Notes under the pieces: generated by a model | The model's database searches: none | Told to the model about the DNA's origin: nothing | The model's input: only the letters and a program-made list of their open reading frames with translations | Position numbers and translations under genes: made by a program | Source: Pseudomonadota bacterium | GTDB taxonomy: Bacteria > Desulfobacterota > Syntrophia > Syntrophales > JADFWA01 | Length of the DNA stretch: 11,193 bases | Reading direction: 5' to 3' | Assembly (NCBI GenBank): GCA_015222855.1 | Contig: JADFWA010000307.1 | Location: 1 to 11,193 of the forward strand | Shown here: in pieces, positions 1-6,222 of the stretch | How the letters are laid out: every line of letters starts with the position of its first letter | Numbering within the stretch: position 1 is the first letter of the stretch

Positions 1-554
1 GTCTTTGCAAGATAATAGTTGCCCATCAAGTTGTCCGGATCGCTTTTGAGCATATCCTTCAATACACCGATCGCCTTTTCATATTCTTTATTTTCCGAAT
101 AGATAGCGCTGAGATAGAGATAGGATTCGAGGTTTTTGGGATCTAATTTCAGCACTTTTCTAAATTCTCTTCCCGCATTTTCATATTCCTTCAATTTGAG
201 GTATAACCCGCCAAGCAGGAGGTGGATATCTAAATGATCGGGATTGTAAATAAGGGCTTTTTCGCACGGCGCTATGGCTTTGTCGATTTTACCATTTTTG
301 ATATAAAGTTTGACGAGTTCAATCGTCAGGTAGTGGGATTTGGGGTCAAAACGAAGCGCCTTCTCGTATTCTCTCGCGGCTTCATCAAAATCGCCATTAA
401 GAGCAAACAGTACGCCGAGGGAATAATGATAGGAGGCGTTAAATGAAGATTCTTCCGTTTCCGGCGGTGTCGCCGGTTCCTCATGCCTGTCGGGAGTGAT
501 GATGCATGAAATCAACGGCACTATGATAATAATTATACAGAGAAGTTTTTTCAT
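1..554 (-). CDS. TPR-repeat lipoprotein, C-terminus beyond window
   Basis: The minus strand is open from an ATG at 554 to the window edge, giving the first 184 residues. The N-terminus is a lipoprotein signal: KK, a hydrophobic run, then lipobox LISC with Cys17 as the lipidated residue. A short Pro/Glu-rich linker (about 20-38) follows, then four tandem tetratricopeptide repeats of 34 residues (about 41-74, 75-108, 109-142, 143-176), each with the G/A-Y/F-A-DP pattern (for example EYEKALRFDP). TPR lipoproteins are usually protein-interaction scaffolds at a membrane; the partner cannot be told here. An AAGG ribosome site lies 9 nt before the ATG. The gene starts 15 nt after the deacetylase stop on the same strand, so it is probably the last or a late gene of the ctpA operon. 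Confidence 0.85.
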   Translation of the reverse strand, partial: MKKLLCIIIIIVPLISCIITPDRHEEPATPPETEESSFNASYHYSLGVLFALNGDFDEAAREYEKALRFDPKSHYLTIELVKLYIKNGKIDKAIAPCEKALIYNPDHLDIHLLLGGLYLKLKEYENAGREFRKVLKLDPKNLESYLYLSAIYSENKEYEKAIGVLKDMLKSDPDNLMGNYYLAK

Positions 555-569
555 GTAATAGAACCTTCG

Positions 570-1469
570 CTAATTGTTTATCAATTCCGATACCGGGACT
601 ATATCGATCCCTTTTGCCTTGATCTTCGGGACAGCCTCCTTGAGCGCCGAGATTGTGCCTGGATAAGGATGTCCGATAAATACCAGGGTCTTCCATTGGT
701 TCCGTTTCTTTAAAAGGCTCATGAGATTTTGAAAGATAATAGTGGGATCCTGGTTGTTGTCAATAAATATATCTCTCGATGTAAATCCAAGTCCTGCCTT
801 TCCGGCAAGCTCCCTGCCCTTTGAGTGTCCGGTGGTAAGGCTGTCCACAAAGAAAAGCCCGGCTTCAGTGAGTTGCCTGAAAACAATATTCAGCCTCTCT
901 TTATCCTCCATAAACTTCGAGCCCATATGATTGTTAACCCCGGAAATGTATGGCACGGCTCCGATATCCCTTTTAATCTGACGTCTTATCTCCTCTTCGT
1001 TCATCCACGAGAAAAGCGCCCCGTCACCAGGGTCTTTATCGGGATAACCATGGGGCTCCATGGGAAGGTGGAGGAGAATCTCTCTGCCCGCACGATGTAA
1101 TTTCTCTGCCGCATCAACGGAATAAGTACAATGTGGAAGGATGGAAAAGGTTATTGGGGCGTTAATCTTGAGGAGTTCATTCAATGGTTTTGGATCGTAA
1201 CCGATATCATCTATTATAATGGCTATCCTCTGTCTTTCTTTGGGAGGGGGAATCACAGCCTTACTGACGTGAATCTCAGTGTGATGTCGGGGAATTACAT
1301 CTTTACTGACGTGAATCTCGGGGCGATGTTTCCGTACCCTCTCCGTCTTGACACTCTCTTTCTCCTTGACTGTTTTGATGTTCAATATACAGACAATCAA
1401 GACCGTTGCAACAAGAAACGTGAATACGCCGAATCCGATTAAAACCCATTTATATGTTGAATATTTCAC
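570..1469 (-). CDS. Divergent polysaccharide deacetylase (YibQ-like)
   Basis: This is a membrane-anchored protein of the divergent polysaccharide deacetylase family (Pfam DUF610/Polysacc_deac_2, YibQ type). Counting from the GTG at 1469 it has 299 residues: one membrane segment (about 8-30), a charged linker, and a NodB-like domain from about residue 80 to the end. Family signatures are IIIDDIG (84-90), HLPMEP (134-139), NNHMGS (179-184), the DS pair (209-210) and IGHP (265-268). These give the Asp/His metal-site pattern, and the family is thought to act on envelope glycans; the substrate is unproven. The linker holds a 14-residue tandem repeat (EIHVSK-VIP twice). The frame is open upstream to a TTG at 1514, but that codon has no ribosome site and lies in a repeat element, so I prefer the GTG. 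Neighbours are ctpA upstream and a TPR lipoprotein 15 nt downstream, an order often seen for yibQ-like genes. Confidence 0.85.
   Translation of the reverse strand: MKYSTYKWVLIGFGVFTFLVATVLIVCILNIKTVKEKESVKTERVRKHRPEIHVSKDVIPRHHTEIHVSKAVIPPPKERQRIAIIIDDIGYDPKPLNELLKINAPITFSILPHCTYSVDAAEKLHRAGREILLHLPMEPHGYPDKDPGDGALFSWMNEEEIRRQIKRDIGAVPYISGVNNHMGSKFMEDKERLNIVFRQLTEAGLFFVDSLTTGHSKGRELAGKAGLGFTSRDIFIDNNQDPTIIFQNLMSLLKKRNQWKTLVFIGHPYPGTISALKEAVPKIKAKGIDIVPVSELINN
1258..1341 (-). repeat. 42-bp tandem repeat inside deacetylase linker
   Basis: Two copies of a 42-bp unit lie in tandem; the shared core TTACTGACGTGAATCTC starts at 1261 and again at 1303 on the plus strand. The period is exactly 14 codons, so the frame is kept and the linker between the membrane segment and the deacetylase domain is lengthened by one unit (EIHVSKDVIPRHHT then EIHVSKAVIPPPKE). 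Boundaries are approximate. Confidence 0.75.
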
Positions 1470-1485
1470 CCAGTATACCGAAACC

Positions 1486-1653
1486 TTAACCTTGATGCAT
1501 TCGTAAAAAATCAAGATTGGACGGCAAAGTAAAAAGCTCCAAATTCAAGGCGCGCAAATCCTGAGGAATGAGGCGTACTTACGGTACGTCGCAATGACGA
1601 AGGATGTAGCGGAACGCAGAAGTTGGACTTTTTACGAAGCCGTTAACCTTGAT
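1486..1653. repeat. MITE-like palindromic repeat with flanking 11-bp direct repeats
   Basis: The spacer between ctpA and the deacetylase is one long imperfect palindrome (about 1521-1643). The ends are ACGGC/GCCGT, followed after 3 nt by GTAAAAAG (1529-1536) and CTTTTTAC (1628-1635). The arms stay alignable (TCCAA, TTC, ATCCT) up to a central hairpin CGTAC-TTACG-GTACG (1574-1588). A second copy of TTCGTAAAAA sits further left (1500-1509). The 11-mer TTAACCTTGAT occurs at 1486-1496 and 1643-1653. No transposase is encoded, so this would be a non-autonomous element. The exact ends are uncertain because the left side carries about 24 bp more than the palindrome. Confidence 0.7.
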
Positions 1654-2953
1654 TCGTCTTTTTAAATATATCCCAGCTTTTTAACAGGTCTATGGCACTC
1701 TTCAGTTGATTGTCCTTCTTTAAGTAGTCAGGCTCTTTTTTTGAAGGCTCTTTGGCTTTTTTTGTCTTTTCCCTTACCCCCTTTATGTGTCTCTTAAGGT
1801 TATTCTCTCTTATATGTTTGCCGGTGGATTCCTTGTCATTGGAAGGCTTGATATACTCAACCACTATGTCGGGGATAATCCCTTCGGCCTGAATGGATTT
1901 CCCTTTGGGTGTGTAGTATAATGCGGTAGTCAATTTCAGTGCCGCGCCCCTCTCAAGAGGGATAACCGTCTGTACGGAACCCTTTCCAAATGTTTGAGTG
2001 CCGAGTATTATAGCTTTCCCGTTATCCTGGAGTGCGCCGGACACGATCTCGGCCGCACTGGCTGTGCCTCCGTTGACCAGGATAATTATAGGAACGGTCG
2101 GCTCACTTCCGTCATCTTTTGCCATGTACGTATTTTCAACGCTTTCTACCCTTCCTTTTGTGGAGACTATAACCCCCGATTTAATAAATGCATCCGAAAC
2201 TTTTACTGCTTGATCCAGAAGTCCGCCCGGGTTGTTTCTCATATCCAGAACCAGTCCCTTCAGTGAGTCCGCTTCCTTGTTGATGTCCTGAAGCGCTTTT
2301 TTCAGGTCATCCGCGGTTTTTCCCTGGAATGCCGATATCCTGACATAACCGATGTCGTCATAAACCTTGTACTTGACACTCTTTATCTTTATAATTGCGC
2401 GGGTAATCACGAAATCCTTCGGTTCTGCCATACCCTCCCGCACAACAGTAATCGTTACCTTTGTGTCCTTGGGTCCCCGCAGTTTTTTGACCGCTTCCAT
2501 GATGGTGATACCCTTTGCAGACTCACCGTTGATTTTGATGATTTTATCGCCTGCCTTGACCCCTACGAGGAAAGCGGGGGTGTCCTCAATGGGAGATACC
2601 ACTGTAAGAACATCTTTCTGTATCGTTATCACGATCCCTATGCCGCCAAAACTCCCTCTTGTTTCCACCTGCAACTCTTTGTACATATCGGCGGTCATGA
2701 AACTACTGTGAGGGTCCAGGGATTTTATCATCCCCTTTATGGCTCCCTGAATGAGGGTCTTTGGTTCGATCTCCTCCACATAGTTCTTCTCGATCATGTT
2801 AAGAACTTCACTGAATCTCTTCAGATTCTTGTAAGTGTCCTGGCCTATCGCGGAGACCTGGCTGTTGCCAAAGTATCCGGGCAGAAACAACAGGGCAAAA
2901 AGAGCCACGAGAAATGCCGATAAGATCAATCCTTTTCTGAAATATTTTTTCAT
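1643..2953 (-). CDS. ctpA: S41-family C-terminal processing peptidase (CtpA/Prc)
   Basis: Carboxy-terminal processing protease of peptidase family S41A, exported and acting at the cell envelope. Counting from the ATG at 2953 it has 436 residues. There is an N-terminal signal/anchor segment (about 8-27), an N-terminal helical part with the SLDPHS motif (78-83), a PDZ domain (about 95-180, with the GSFGGIGI loop and AGDKIIKINGE), and the protease domain. The catalytic serine is S299 in GGTASAAE and the general base is K324 in FGKGSVQ, with Q328 in the usual position. The last 65 residues are rich in Lys, as is common in the family. An in-frame ATG at 2965 exists, but GGAGG ends 5 nt before the ATG at 2953, which decides the start. 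It is the first gene of the envelope operon. Family members trim or activate envelope proteins, including cell-wall hydrolase regulators. Confidence 0.95.
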   Translation of the reverse strand: MKKYFRKGLILSAFLVALFALLFLPGYFGNSQVSAIGQDTYKNLKRFSEVLNMIEKNYVEEIEPKTLIQGAIKGMIKSLDPHSSFMTADMYKELQVETRGSFGGIGIVITIQKDVLTVVSPIEDTPAFLVGVKAGDKIIKINGESAKGITIMEAVKKLRGPKDTKVTITVVREGMAEPKDFVITRAIIKIKSVKYKVYDDIGYVRISAFQGKTADDLKKALQDINKEADSLKGLVLDMRNNPGGLLDQAVKVSDAFIKSGVIVSTKGRVESVENTYMAKDDGSEPTVPIIILVNGGTASAAEIVSGALQDNGKAIILGTQTFGKGSVQTVIPLERGAALKLTTALYYTPKGKSIQAEGIIPDIVVEYIKPSNDKESTGKHIRENNLKRHIKGVREKTKKAKEPSKKEPDYLKKDNQLKSAIDLLKSWDIFKKTNQG

Positions 2954-3282
2954 CGAAACCTCCATAGGTTGGCGAAGGAGTTAGTTATTGTAATGTGTCA
3001 CAGTGTCTCAAATAGTACAGACCAAGTGTGCCGATAGCTGGTAACGGTAAATAATAAGTCAATAACCATAACATTTTTTCTGTACAAATTTCCATAACTT
3101 TTTGTGTTTCCCTTCTCTCTGCAATAAAAAAGGAGCCATGTCATTGAGCATAGCTCCTTTAATGAATCACTATTAATAAATTTTGCAGGACTCATATAGA
3201 CTTGAAACTCTTCTGCCATGGGTTTTTCATTATCTAAATCTGCAGTGTGTAAGTGCCGGGATTTTCCGGTAGTTTACGGCAC
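2954..3282. other. Gene-poor spacer between ctpA and the MBL gene
   Basis: These 329 bases hold no convincing gene. They contain a minus-strand intrinsic terminator (3126-3160) and, right after the MBL stop codon, a 6-bp hairpin GTGCCG/CGGCAC (3253-3258 with 3277-3282) without a T-run. The remaining part upstream of ctpA is AT-rich and probably carries its promoter. A TTGACT lies on the minus strand there, but I see no good -10 box at the right distance. Confidence 0.6.
3126..3160 (-). terminator. Rho-independent terminator after the MBL gene
   Basis: In the minus-strand RNA an 8-bp stem AAAGGAGC/GCUCCUUU, extended by AUG/CAU after one mismatch, is followed by a run of six U (three of them paired in the stem). 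It lies about 120 nt downstream of the MBL stop codon and separates that transcript from ctpA. Confidence 0.75.
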
Positions 3283-3885
3283 CTATATGGATCTCTTTTT
3301 CGTTTTCTTGGCTTTGATAAAAGAATCCATTATCATTTTACTGGCATCCCTGAGTACAGGTGGACCATGTCCTGGATAAATTTCTTTAATATTATTATGA
3401 GTAAGCATTTCAAGGACGTTCAAGAATTTGTCGGAATAATATCCTTTTTCATGACATCTATGAATTGGTGCATCTCCAGTAAAGATAACCGCTTCTTCTT
3501 GACAGAGAAAACATAGGGAATCACTACCATGTATATCCGGATGAACAACTTTAAATATTTTATCCCCTATTCTTATTGATTGACCATTCTCTAACGCTTT
3601 ATCAACCTGCATCAATTGATTGCTTCCATAAACAACCGGATTGAAAACAGCTTTTATATCGGGCAAGATTTGAACGTGATCGTAATCACCGTGAGTTAAT
3701 AACACTTGATCTATTTTCTTTTTCCCTATCCCTGACAATCTCGCTTTTATTCTTGGAATAATAGCAACATCCGTCCCTACGTCAATTAAGGTATTGACAT
3801 CACTAACTGTATCCCAATCTCCCTGGACCAGATACACATTGCAGCTGTAATCCTTACTTCCAAAAGTTAAATTATGAATCCTCAC
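3283..3885 (-). CDS. MBL-fold metallo-hydrolase, variant metal motif
   Basis: A 200-residue protein of the metallo-beta-lactamase fold, full length for a small single-domain member. Visible motifs are LLTHGDYDH (62-70), where the canonical HxHxDH reads HxDxDH (H65, D67, D69, H70); the second-site region HPDIHGSDS (115-123) with H119; FTGDAP with D138; and YPGHGPP with H173. Metal ligands other than the second His are therefore kept, so a metal-dependent hydrolase is likely. The substrate is unknown; thioesterase, lactonase or glyoxalase-II-like roles are all possible. The start is a GTG at 3885 with AGGA 11 nt upstream. A residual out-of-frame coding stretch from the CheR side stops only 3 nt before this GTG, which suggests former translational coupling. 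A terminator follows at 3126-3160. Confidence 0.85.
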   Translation of the reverse strand: MRIHNLTFGSKDYSCNVYLVQGDWDTVSDVNTLIDVGTDVAIIPRIKARLSGIGKKKIDQVLLTHGDYDHVQILPDIKAVFNPVVYGSNQLMQVDKALENGQSIRIGDKIFKVVHPDIHGSDSLCFLCQEEAVIFTGDAPIHRCHEKGYYSDKFLNVLEMLTHNNIKEIYPGHGPPVLRDASKMIMDSFIKAKKTKKRSI

Positions 3886-3888
3886 CGC

Positions 3889-3975
3889 TTATATCTTCCT
3901 GTACACTCTCTCAACACAATCCTTACATATCCTTGAAAATATATCTTCCGGGGCTTCAAATTCCCTGTTTCTCCT
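3889..3975 (-). pseudogene. Out-of-frame coding remnant with CxxC
   Basis: Downstream of the CheR-like frame, the neighbouring frame is open for about 28 codons up to a TAA at 3889-3891, with no start codon of its own. The C-terminal residues include SRICKDCVERVYRKI, with a Cys-x-x-Cys pair. The stretch could be the tail of cheR displaced by a one-base shift near 3963-3975, or the end of another gene joined by a deletion. It does not look like the usual CheR C-terminus, so I lean to the second. The CxxC tail loosely recalls the end of some sensor-kinase-associated domains, but I cannot confirm that. Confidence 0.4.
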
Positions 3976-4435
3976 CTATATTGAAATACTCAAAAACATT
4001 CCTGCAGGATATCATGTCAAAGTTATCAGATACCGGTTCATCTGTCAGAATATCATGCAAGGTGAAGGTTACCTTGTTTCTTATTTTGGCTACCACCTCA
4101 TATCTGCCATCATCTAAAACCCTTAAATATTTTTTAAACAGATGCTGATTCTCTCTATTGGTTTTTACAGCATTCACCTCTGACTCGGCGTAAATTCCTT
4201 TCCTTATCCTTTCTCGAAATTCTTCCACGACATCGGTGGCAATTATCGTTAGATTTTTGAACTTCCATACACTCATCTTTTCAGCAAGCATAATTGCAAT
4301 GGTGAATGGTTCCTGGCCAGCAGAACAGCCGGCACTCCAGATTTTTGGACTTGCCGACCATGACACACTATCCAGCGATCTCTCAAGACCTTTCTGATCC
4401 CTGAAAAAATATGAAACTGTGCCTGTTTTTATCAT
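3956..4435 (-). CDS. Truncated CheR-type SAM methyltransferase, probable pseudogene
   Basis: A 159-residue frame that clearly comes from a chemotaxis protein-glutamate O-methyltransferase (CheR). Visible are YFFRD (9-13), the SAM-binding IWSAGCSAGQEP (32-43), TIIATDV (63-69) and CRNVFEYF (144-151). CheR proteins are normally about 270-290 residues. Here the whole N-terminal helical domain is absent and the frame stops right after CRNVxxYF, without the last strands of the methyltransferase fold (the FLGxSE region). A GGGAAG ribosome site lies 8 nt before the ATG, so it may still be translated. The PilZ stop lies 18 nt upstream in the same reading frame. No other chemotaxis gene is in the window. 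A working methyltransferase is unlikely. Confidence 0.7.
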   Translation of the reverse strand: MIKTGTVSYFFRDQKGLERSLDSVSWSASPKIWSAGCSAGQEPFTIAIMLAEKMSVWKFKNLTIIATDVVEEFRERIRKGIYAESEVNAVKTNRENQHLFKKYLRVLDDGRYEVVAKIRNKVTFTLHDILTDEPVSDNFDMISCRNVFEYFNIEEKQGI

Positions 4436-4453
4436 CTTATCGTCTTCCCAGCT

Positions 4454-4828
4454 TTACTTACTTCCCTCTATAATCTTCATTAATTCATCAACAGAAATAC
4501 GGGTTTCTTCTATAAAATTTATGAACTTAATGCCAATTTCGAAGGCATTTTTTTCACGTACGTTGTACCACTCAATCTCTGCCCTCGATTCCAGAATCGT
4601 CTCCGGCAAGAAAATTTTCAACTTTAATTCGGGTTTTATATCTGAAACAACCAAATGTCGATTATCCACAGAAAGTTGTTCAGAGTGAAGAAGGGCGCCT
4701 CCAATAGAAAAATTTACAACCTTGACCTGTATCTGGTCCTGAAAATCAGGGAATCTTACCTCAAGAAGGGCATCCCAGCAAACAACATGTCTTTTGTTGA
4801 GCCTACGTTCCTTACCCTTAAAAAACAT
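4454..4828 (-). CDS. PilZ-domain protein
   Basis: A small cytoplasmic protein of 124 residues made of a single PilZ domain, a cyclic-di-GMP receptor fold. The two ligand-binding elements are present: RRLNKR near the N-terminus (the RxxxR motif) and NFSIGG about 30 residues later, fitting (D/N)xSxxG. The beta-barrel ends with EIEWYNV...FEIGIKFINF, typical of the family. It probably binds c-di-GMP and passes the signal to a partner; the partner may once have been the CheR-like neighbour, 18 nt downstream. The frame is also open from a GTG at 4837, but AAAGG lies 8 nt before the ATG at 4828, so I choose that start. Confidence 0.85.
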   Translation of the reverse strand: MFFKGKERRLNKRHVVCWDALLEVRFPDFQDQIQVKVVNFSIGGALLHSEQLSVDNRHLVVSDIKPELKLKIFLPETILESRAEIEWYNVREKNAFEIGIKFINFIEETRISVDELMKIIEGSK

Positions 4829-5110
4829 ACTTGACACCTTTAAAGTATTTCTCCCTTTTACAAAATTTGAAAAAATGAAAACGCATCTTTTTTATTGATA
4901 CACTCTTTAATAGAACAAAAAGCGAGGCGATTGGTAATAGATGCCCACAAACCAGATAAACAGGTATTATGTGACATGAATATAAGGAGTTGTCAATGGT
5001 CAATAGCGTTTCTGTGGCATGCAACAATCAAGAGTCCGGAATTTCGAGATAGCCTTATCGATATGTATATTGTCAAACGAAAGATTCAATGTGTCTTTAT
5101 TGTGTCAAAA

Positions 5111-5722
5111 TCACCATAGCTTTGTATCGATTTCAGTTCGTGAAAGATTAAAGATAACCTGTGACAAATAGGATTTTGAGGATTTTGGGCTTAAGTAGGA
5201 AAGATATTGGTCGGTAAGGACTATTATACCGATATCCTTATCAACAGTTTTAATTATTTTATCCAATTGAGAGAAGTGTGTGACAATATTAATATAATCA
5301 AACACCGTACGATATGACTTAATTTGGTTCTGAAGGCGTTCCATCGAATCATATTCTGACTTTACTTCATAGACTGAGGAGTCTCCATTAATTATAACTA
5401 TATCGGCCTTAGAATTACCGACCCTGAATTCATTTAATAAAGTAGAAGTATTGATGGAATGTCTTCCGAGTAAAATTTTATTTGCAATCGCATTTTTATA
5501 AACATATTCTGATCTGTAATTATTGCAAAGATAGGAATATACATCGTCAAACAATTCGGACAACCCTATAGAACTTTTAAACCGTTTTACATAGTCAGAT
5601 TGGTTAAGAATATAATTAAGATAATTGCTTCTACCGTCACTAATCAACTCCATAAGTACTGTTCTACTGAATATTCGCGAAAGGGAGTTATTATATTTAC
5701 GATTTATCGTCTTGCTGGTCAT
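5111..5722 (-). CDS. sce7726-family protein, PD-(D/E)XK-like
   Basis: A protein of 203 residues with the pattern of the sce7726 family. An N-terminal helical part is followed by LLGRHSINTSTLLNEFRVGNS (residues 84-104) and a restriction-endonuclease-like core. In that core D107 (KADIVI), E119 and K121 (YEVKSEYD) form a D-x11-E-x-K signature, followed by RLQNQIKSYRTVFD (129-142). The signature is that of PD-(D/E)XK nucleases, but activity has not been shown for the family as far as I know. Members occur patchily and often near mobile DNA, sometimes next to an sce7725-type gene, which I do not see here. The frame is open upstream to a GTG at 5755, but that codon lies in a terminator hairpin, so the ATG at 5722 is preferred. 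The gene stands alone and is AT-rich. Confidence 0.75.
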   Translation of the reverse strand: MTSKTINRKYNNSLSRIFSRTVLMELISDGRSNYLNYILNQSDYVKRFKSSIGLSELFDDVYSYLCNNYRSEYVYKNAIANKILLGRHSINTSTLLNEFRVGNSKADIVIINGDSSVYEVKSEYDSMERLQNQIKSYRTVFDYINIVTHFSQLDKIIKTVDKDIGIIVLTDQYLSYLSPKSSKSYLSQVIFNLSRTEIDTKLW

Positions 5723-5742
5723 TTTGACAAATTTCCCCAGAT

Positions 5743-5781
5743 AAAAAAAACCCACCAGAATAGAAGTTTTGGTGGGTTTTT
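5743..5781. terminator. Bidirectional intrinsic terminator
   Basis: A strong hairpin pairs AAAACCCACCAGAA (5747-5760) with TTTTGGTGGGTTTT (5767-5780), 14 pairs with one G-T and a 6-nt loop. On the minus strand it is followed by eight T, on the plus strand by five T. In the minus direction it shields the sce7726-family gene, which starts 20-25 nt later, from read-through from the tRNA side. Confidence 0.8.
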
Positions 5782-6040
5782 CAATTTCTTTACCGCATGG
5801 GTCTTTTCCTTTTAACGTAGAAACTTAACTTCCATGCTACTATTTATTGAAAAATATCTAATATTGCGAAGTCCATACACCATTTCTTAATAAAGTTCAA
5901 GGAAAAAGGTTGCCAATAACCGTTATTTTTGTCACAAAATAAATTTAACTCGTCAGTTTGGCTCCTGCTGCTCTTTTTGTGTTAAACTGTACCGTTTTTT
6001 GGCGTAAAACAGCACAGCTTGCCGACTTTGAGCAATCAAT
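5782..6040. other. AT-rich gene-free spacer with two abutting dyads
   Basis: About 260 bases between two terminators, with no convincing protein gene; the longest start-to-stop frame I noticed, on the minus strand, is a little over 20 codons. Two 13-bp dyads share one base: AATAACCGTTATT (5915-5927) and TTTTGTCACAAAA (5927-5939), each with 6-bp perfect arms around a central C. Such pairs resemble repressor operators, and the stretch could hold an unrecognised small RNA. Nothing else stands out. Confidence 0.45.
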
Positions 6041-6078
6041 AAAAAAGGGATTTACGATTTATATGTCGTAAACCCCTT
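6041..6078 (-). terminator. Terminator of tRNA-Phe
   Basis: In the minus-strand RNA, AAGGGGUUUACGA pairs with UCGUAAAUCCCUU as a 13-bp stem, perfect if one G-U pair is allowed, with an 8-nt loop and a run of six U at the 3' end. It begins 8 nt downstream of the tRNA CCA end. Confidence 0.85.
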
Positions 6079-6086
6079 GATTTCAA

Positions 6087-6162
6087 TGGTGGGTCAGGGC
6101 AGAATTGAACTGCCGACACCCGGATTTTCAGTCCGGTGCTCTACCGACTGAGCTACCGACCC
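6087..6162 (-). tRNA. tRNA-Phe (anticodon GAA)
   Basis: A complete 76-nt tRNA on the minus strand. The acceptor stem GGGTCGG pairs with CTGACCC (one G-T pair), the D arm is GCTC/GAGC, and the anticodon stem CCGGA/TCCGG encloses loop CTGAAAA with anticodon GAA. The T arm is GGCAG/CTGCC with loop TTCAATT. The discriminator A is followed by an encoded CCA (plus-strand tgg at 6087-6089). It is transcribed alone, with its own terminator 8 nt downstream. Confidence 0.97.
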
Positions 6163-6193
6163 ACTCGAAGTGACTGCTACTTAATTTTTAGGC

Positions 6194-6222
6194 TACCTAC
6201 AGAATATCGTTTCTTTTGTCAA
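6194..6222 (-). promoter_or_regulatory. Possible tRNA-Phe promoter
   Basis: A perfect TTGACA (-35) lies on the minus strand at 6217-6222, 17 nt before TAGGTA (6194-6199), a weak -10. It sits 30-60 nt upstream of the tRNA and overlaps the last codons and the stop of the RDD gene. The -10 match is poor. Confidence 0.35.

Noticed and set aside
1131..1442. Plus-strand open frame of 103 codons opposite the deacetylase
   Set aside because: It is the antisense shadow of a gene with clear family motifs and has no independent support.
2998..3219. Minus-strand open frame of 73 codons between the MBL gene and ctpA
   Set aside because: It runs straight through the intrinsic terminator at 3126-3160, has no ribosome site and shows no recognisable protein family pattern.
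4829..5110. Possible small genes in the spacer between the pilZ and sce7726-type genes
   Set aside because: The open frames on both strands are short, lack ribosome sites and have composition unlike a protein. A few TTGACA-like boxes are present, without good -10 boxes at the right distance.
6087..6162. tRNA-Phe as an integration site with an att duplication
   Set aside because: I found no second copy of the tRNA 3' end in the window and no integrase, so there is no direct sign of an integrated element.
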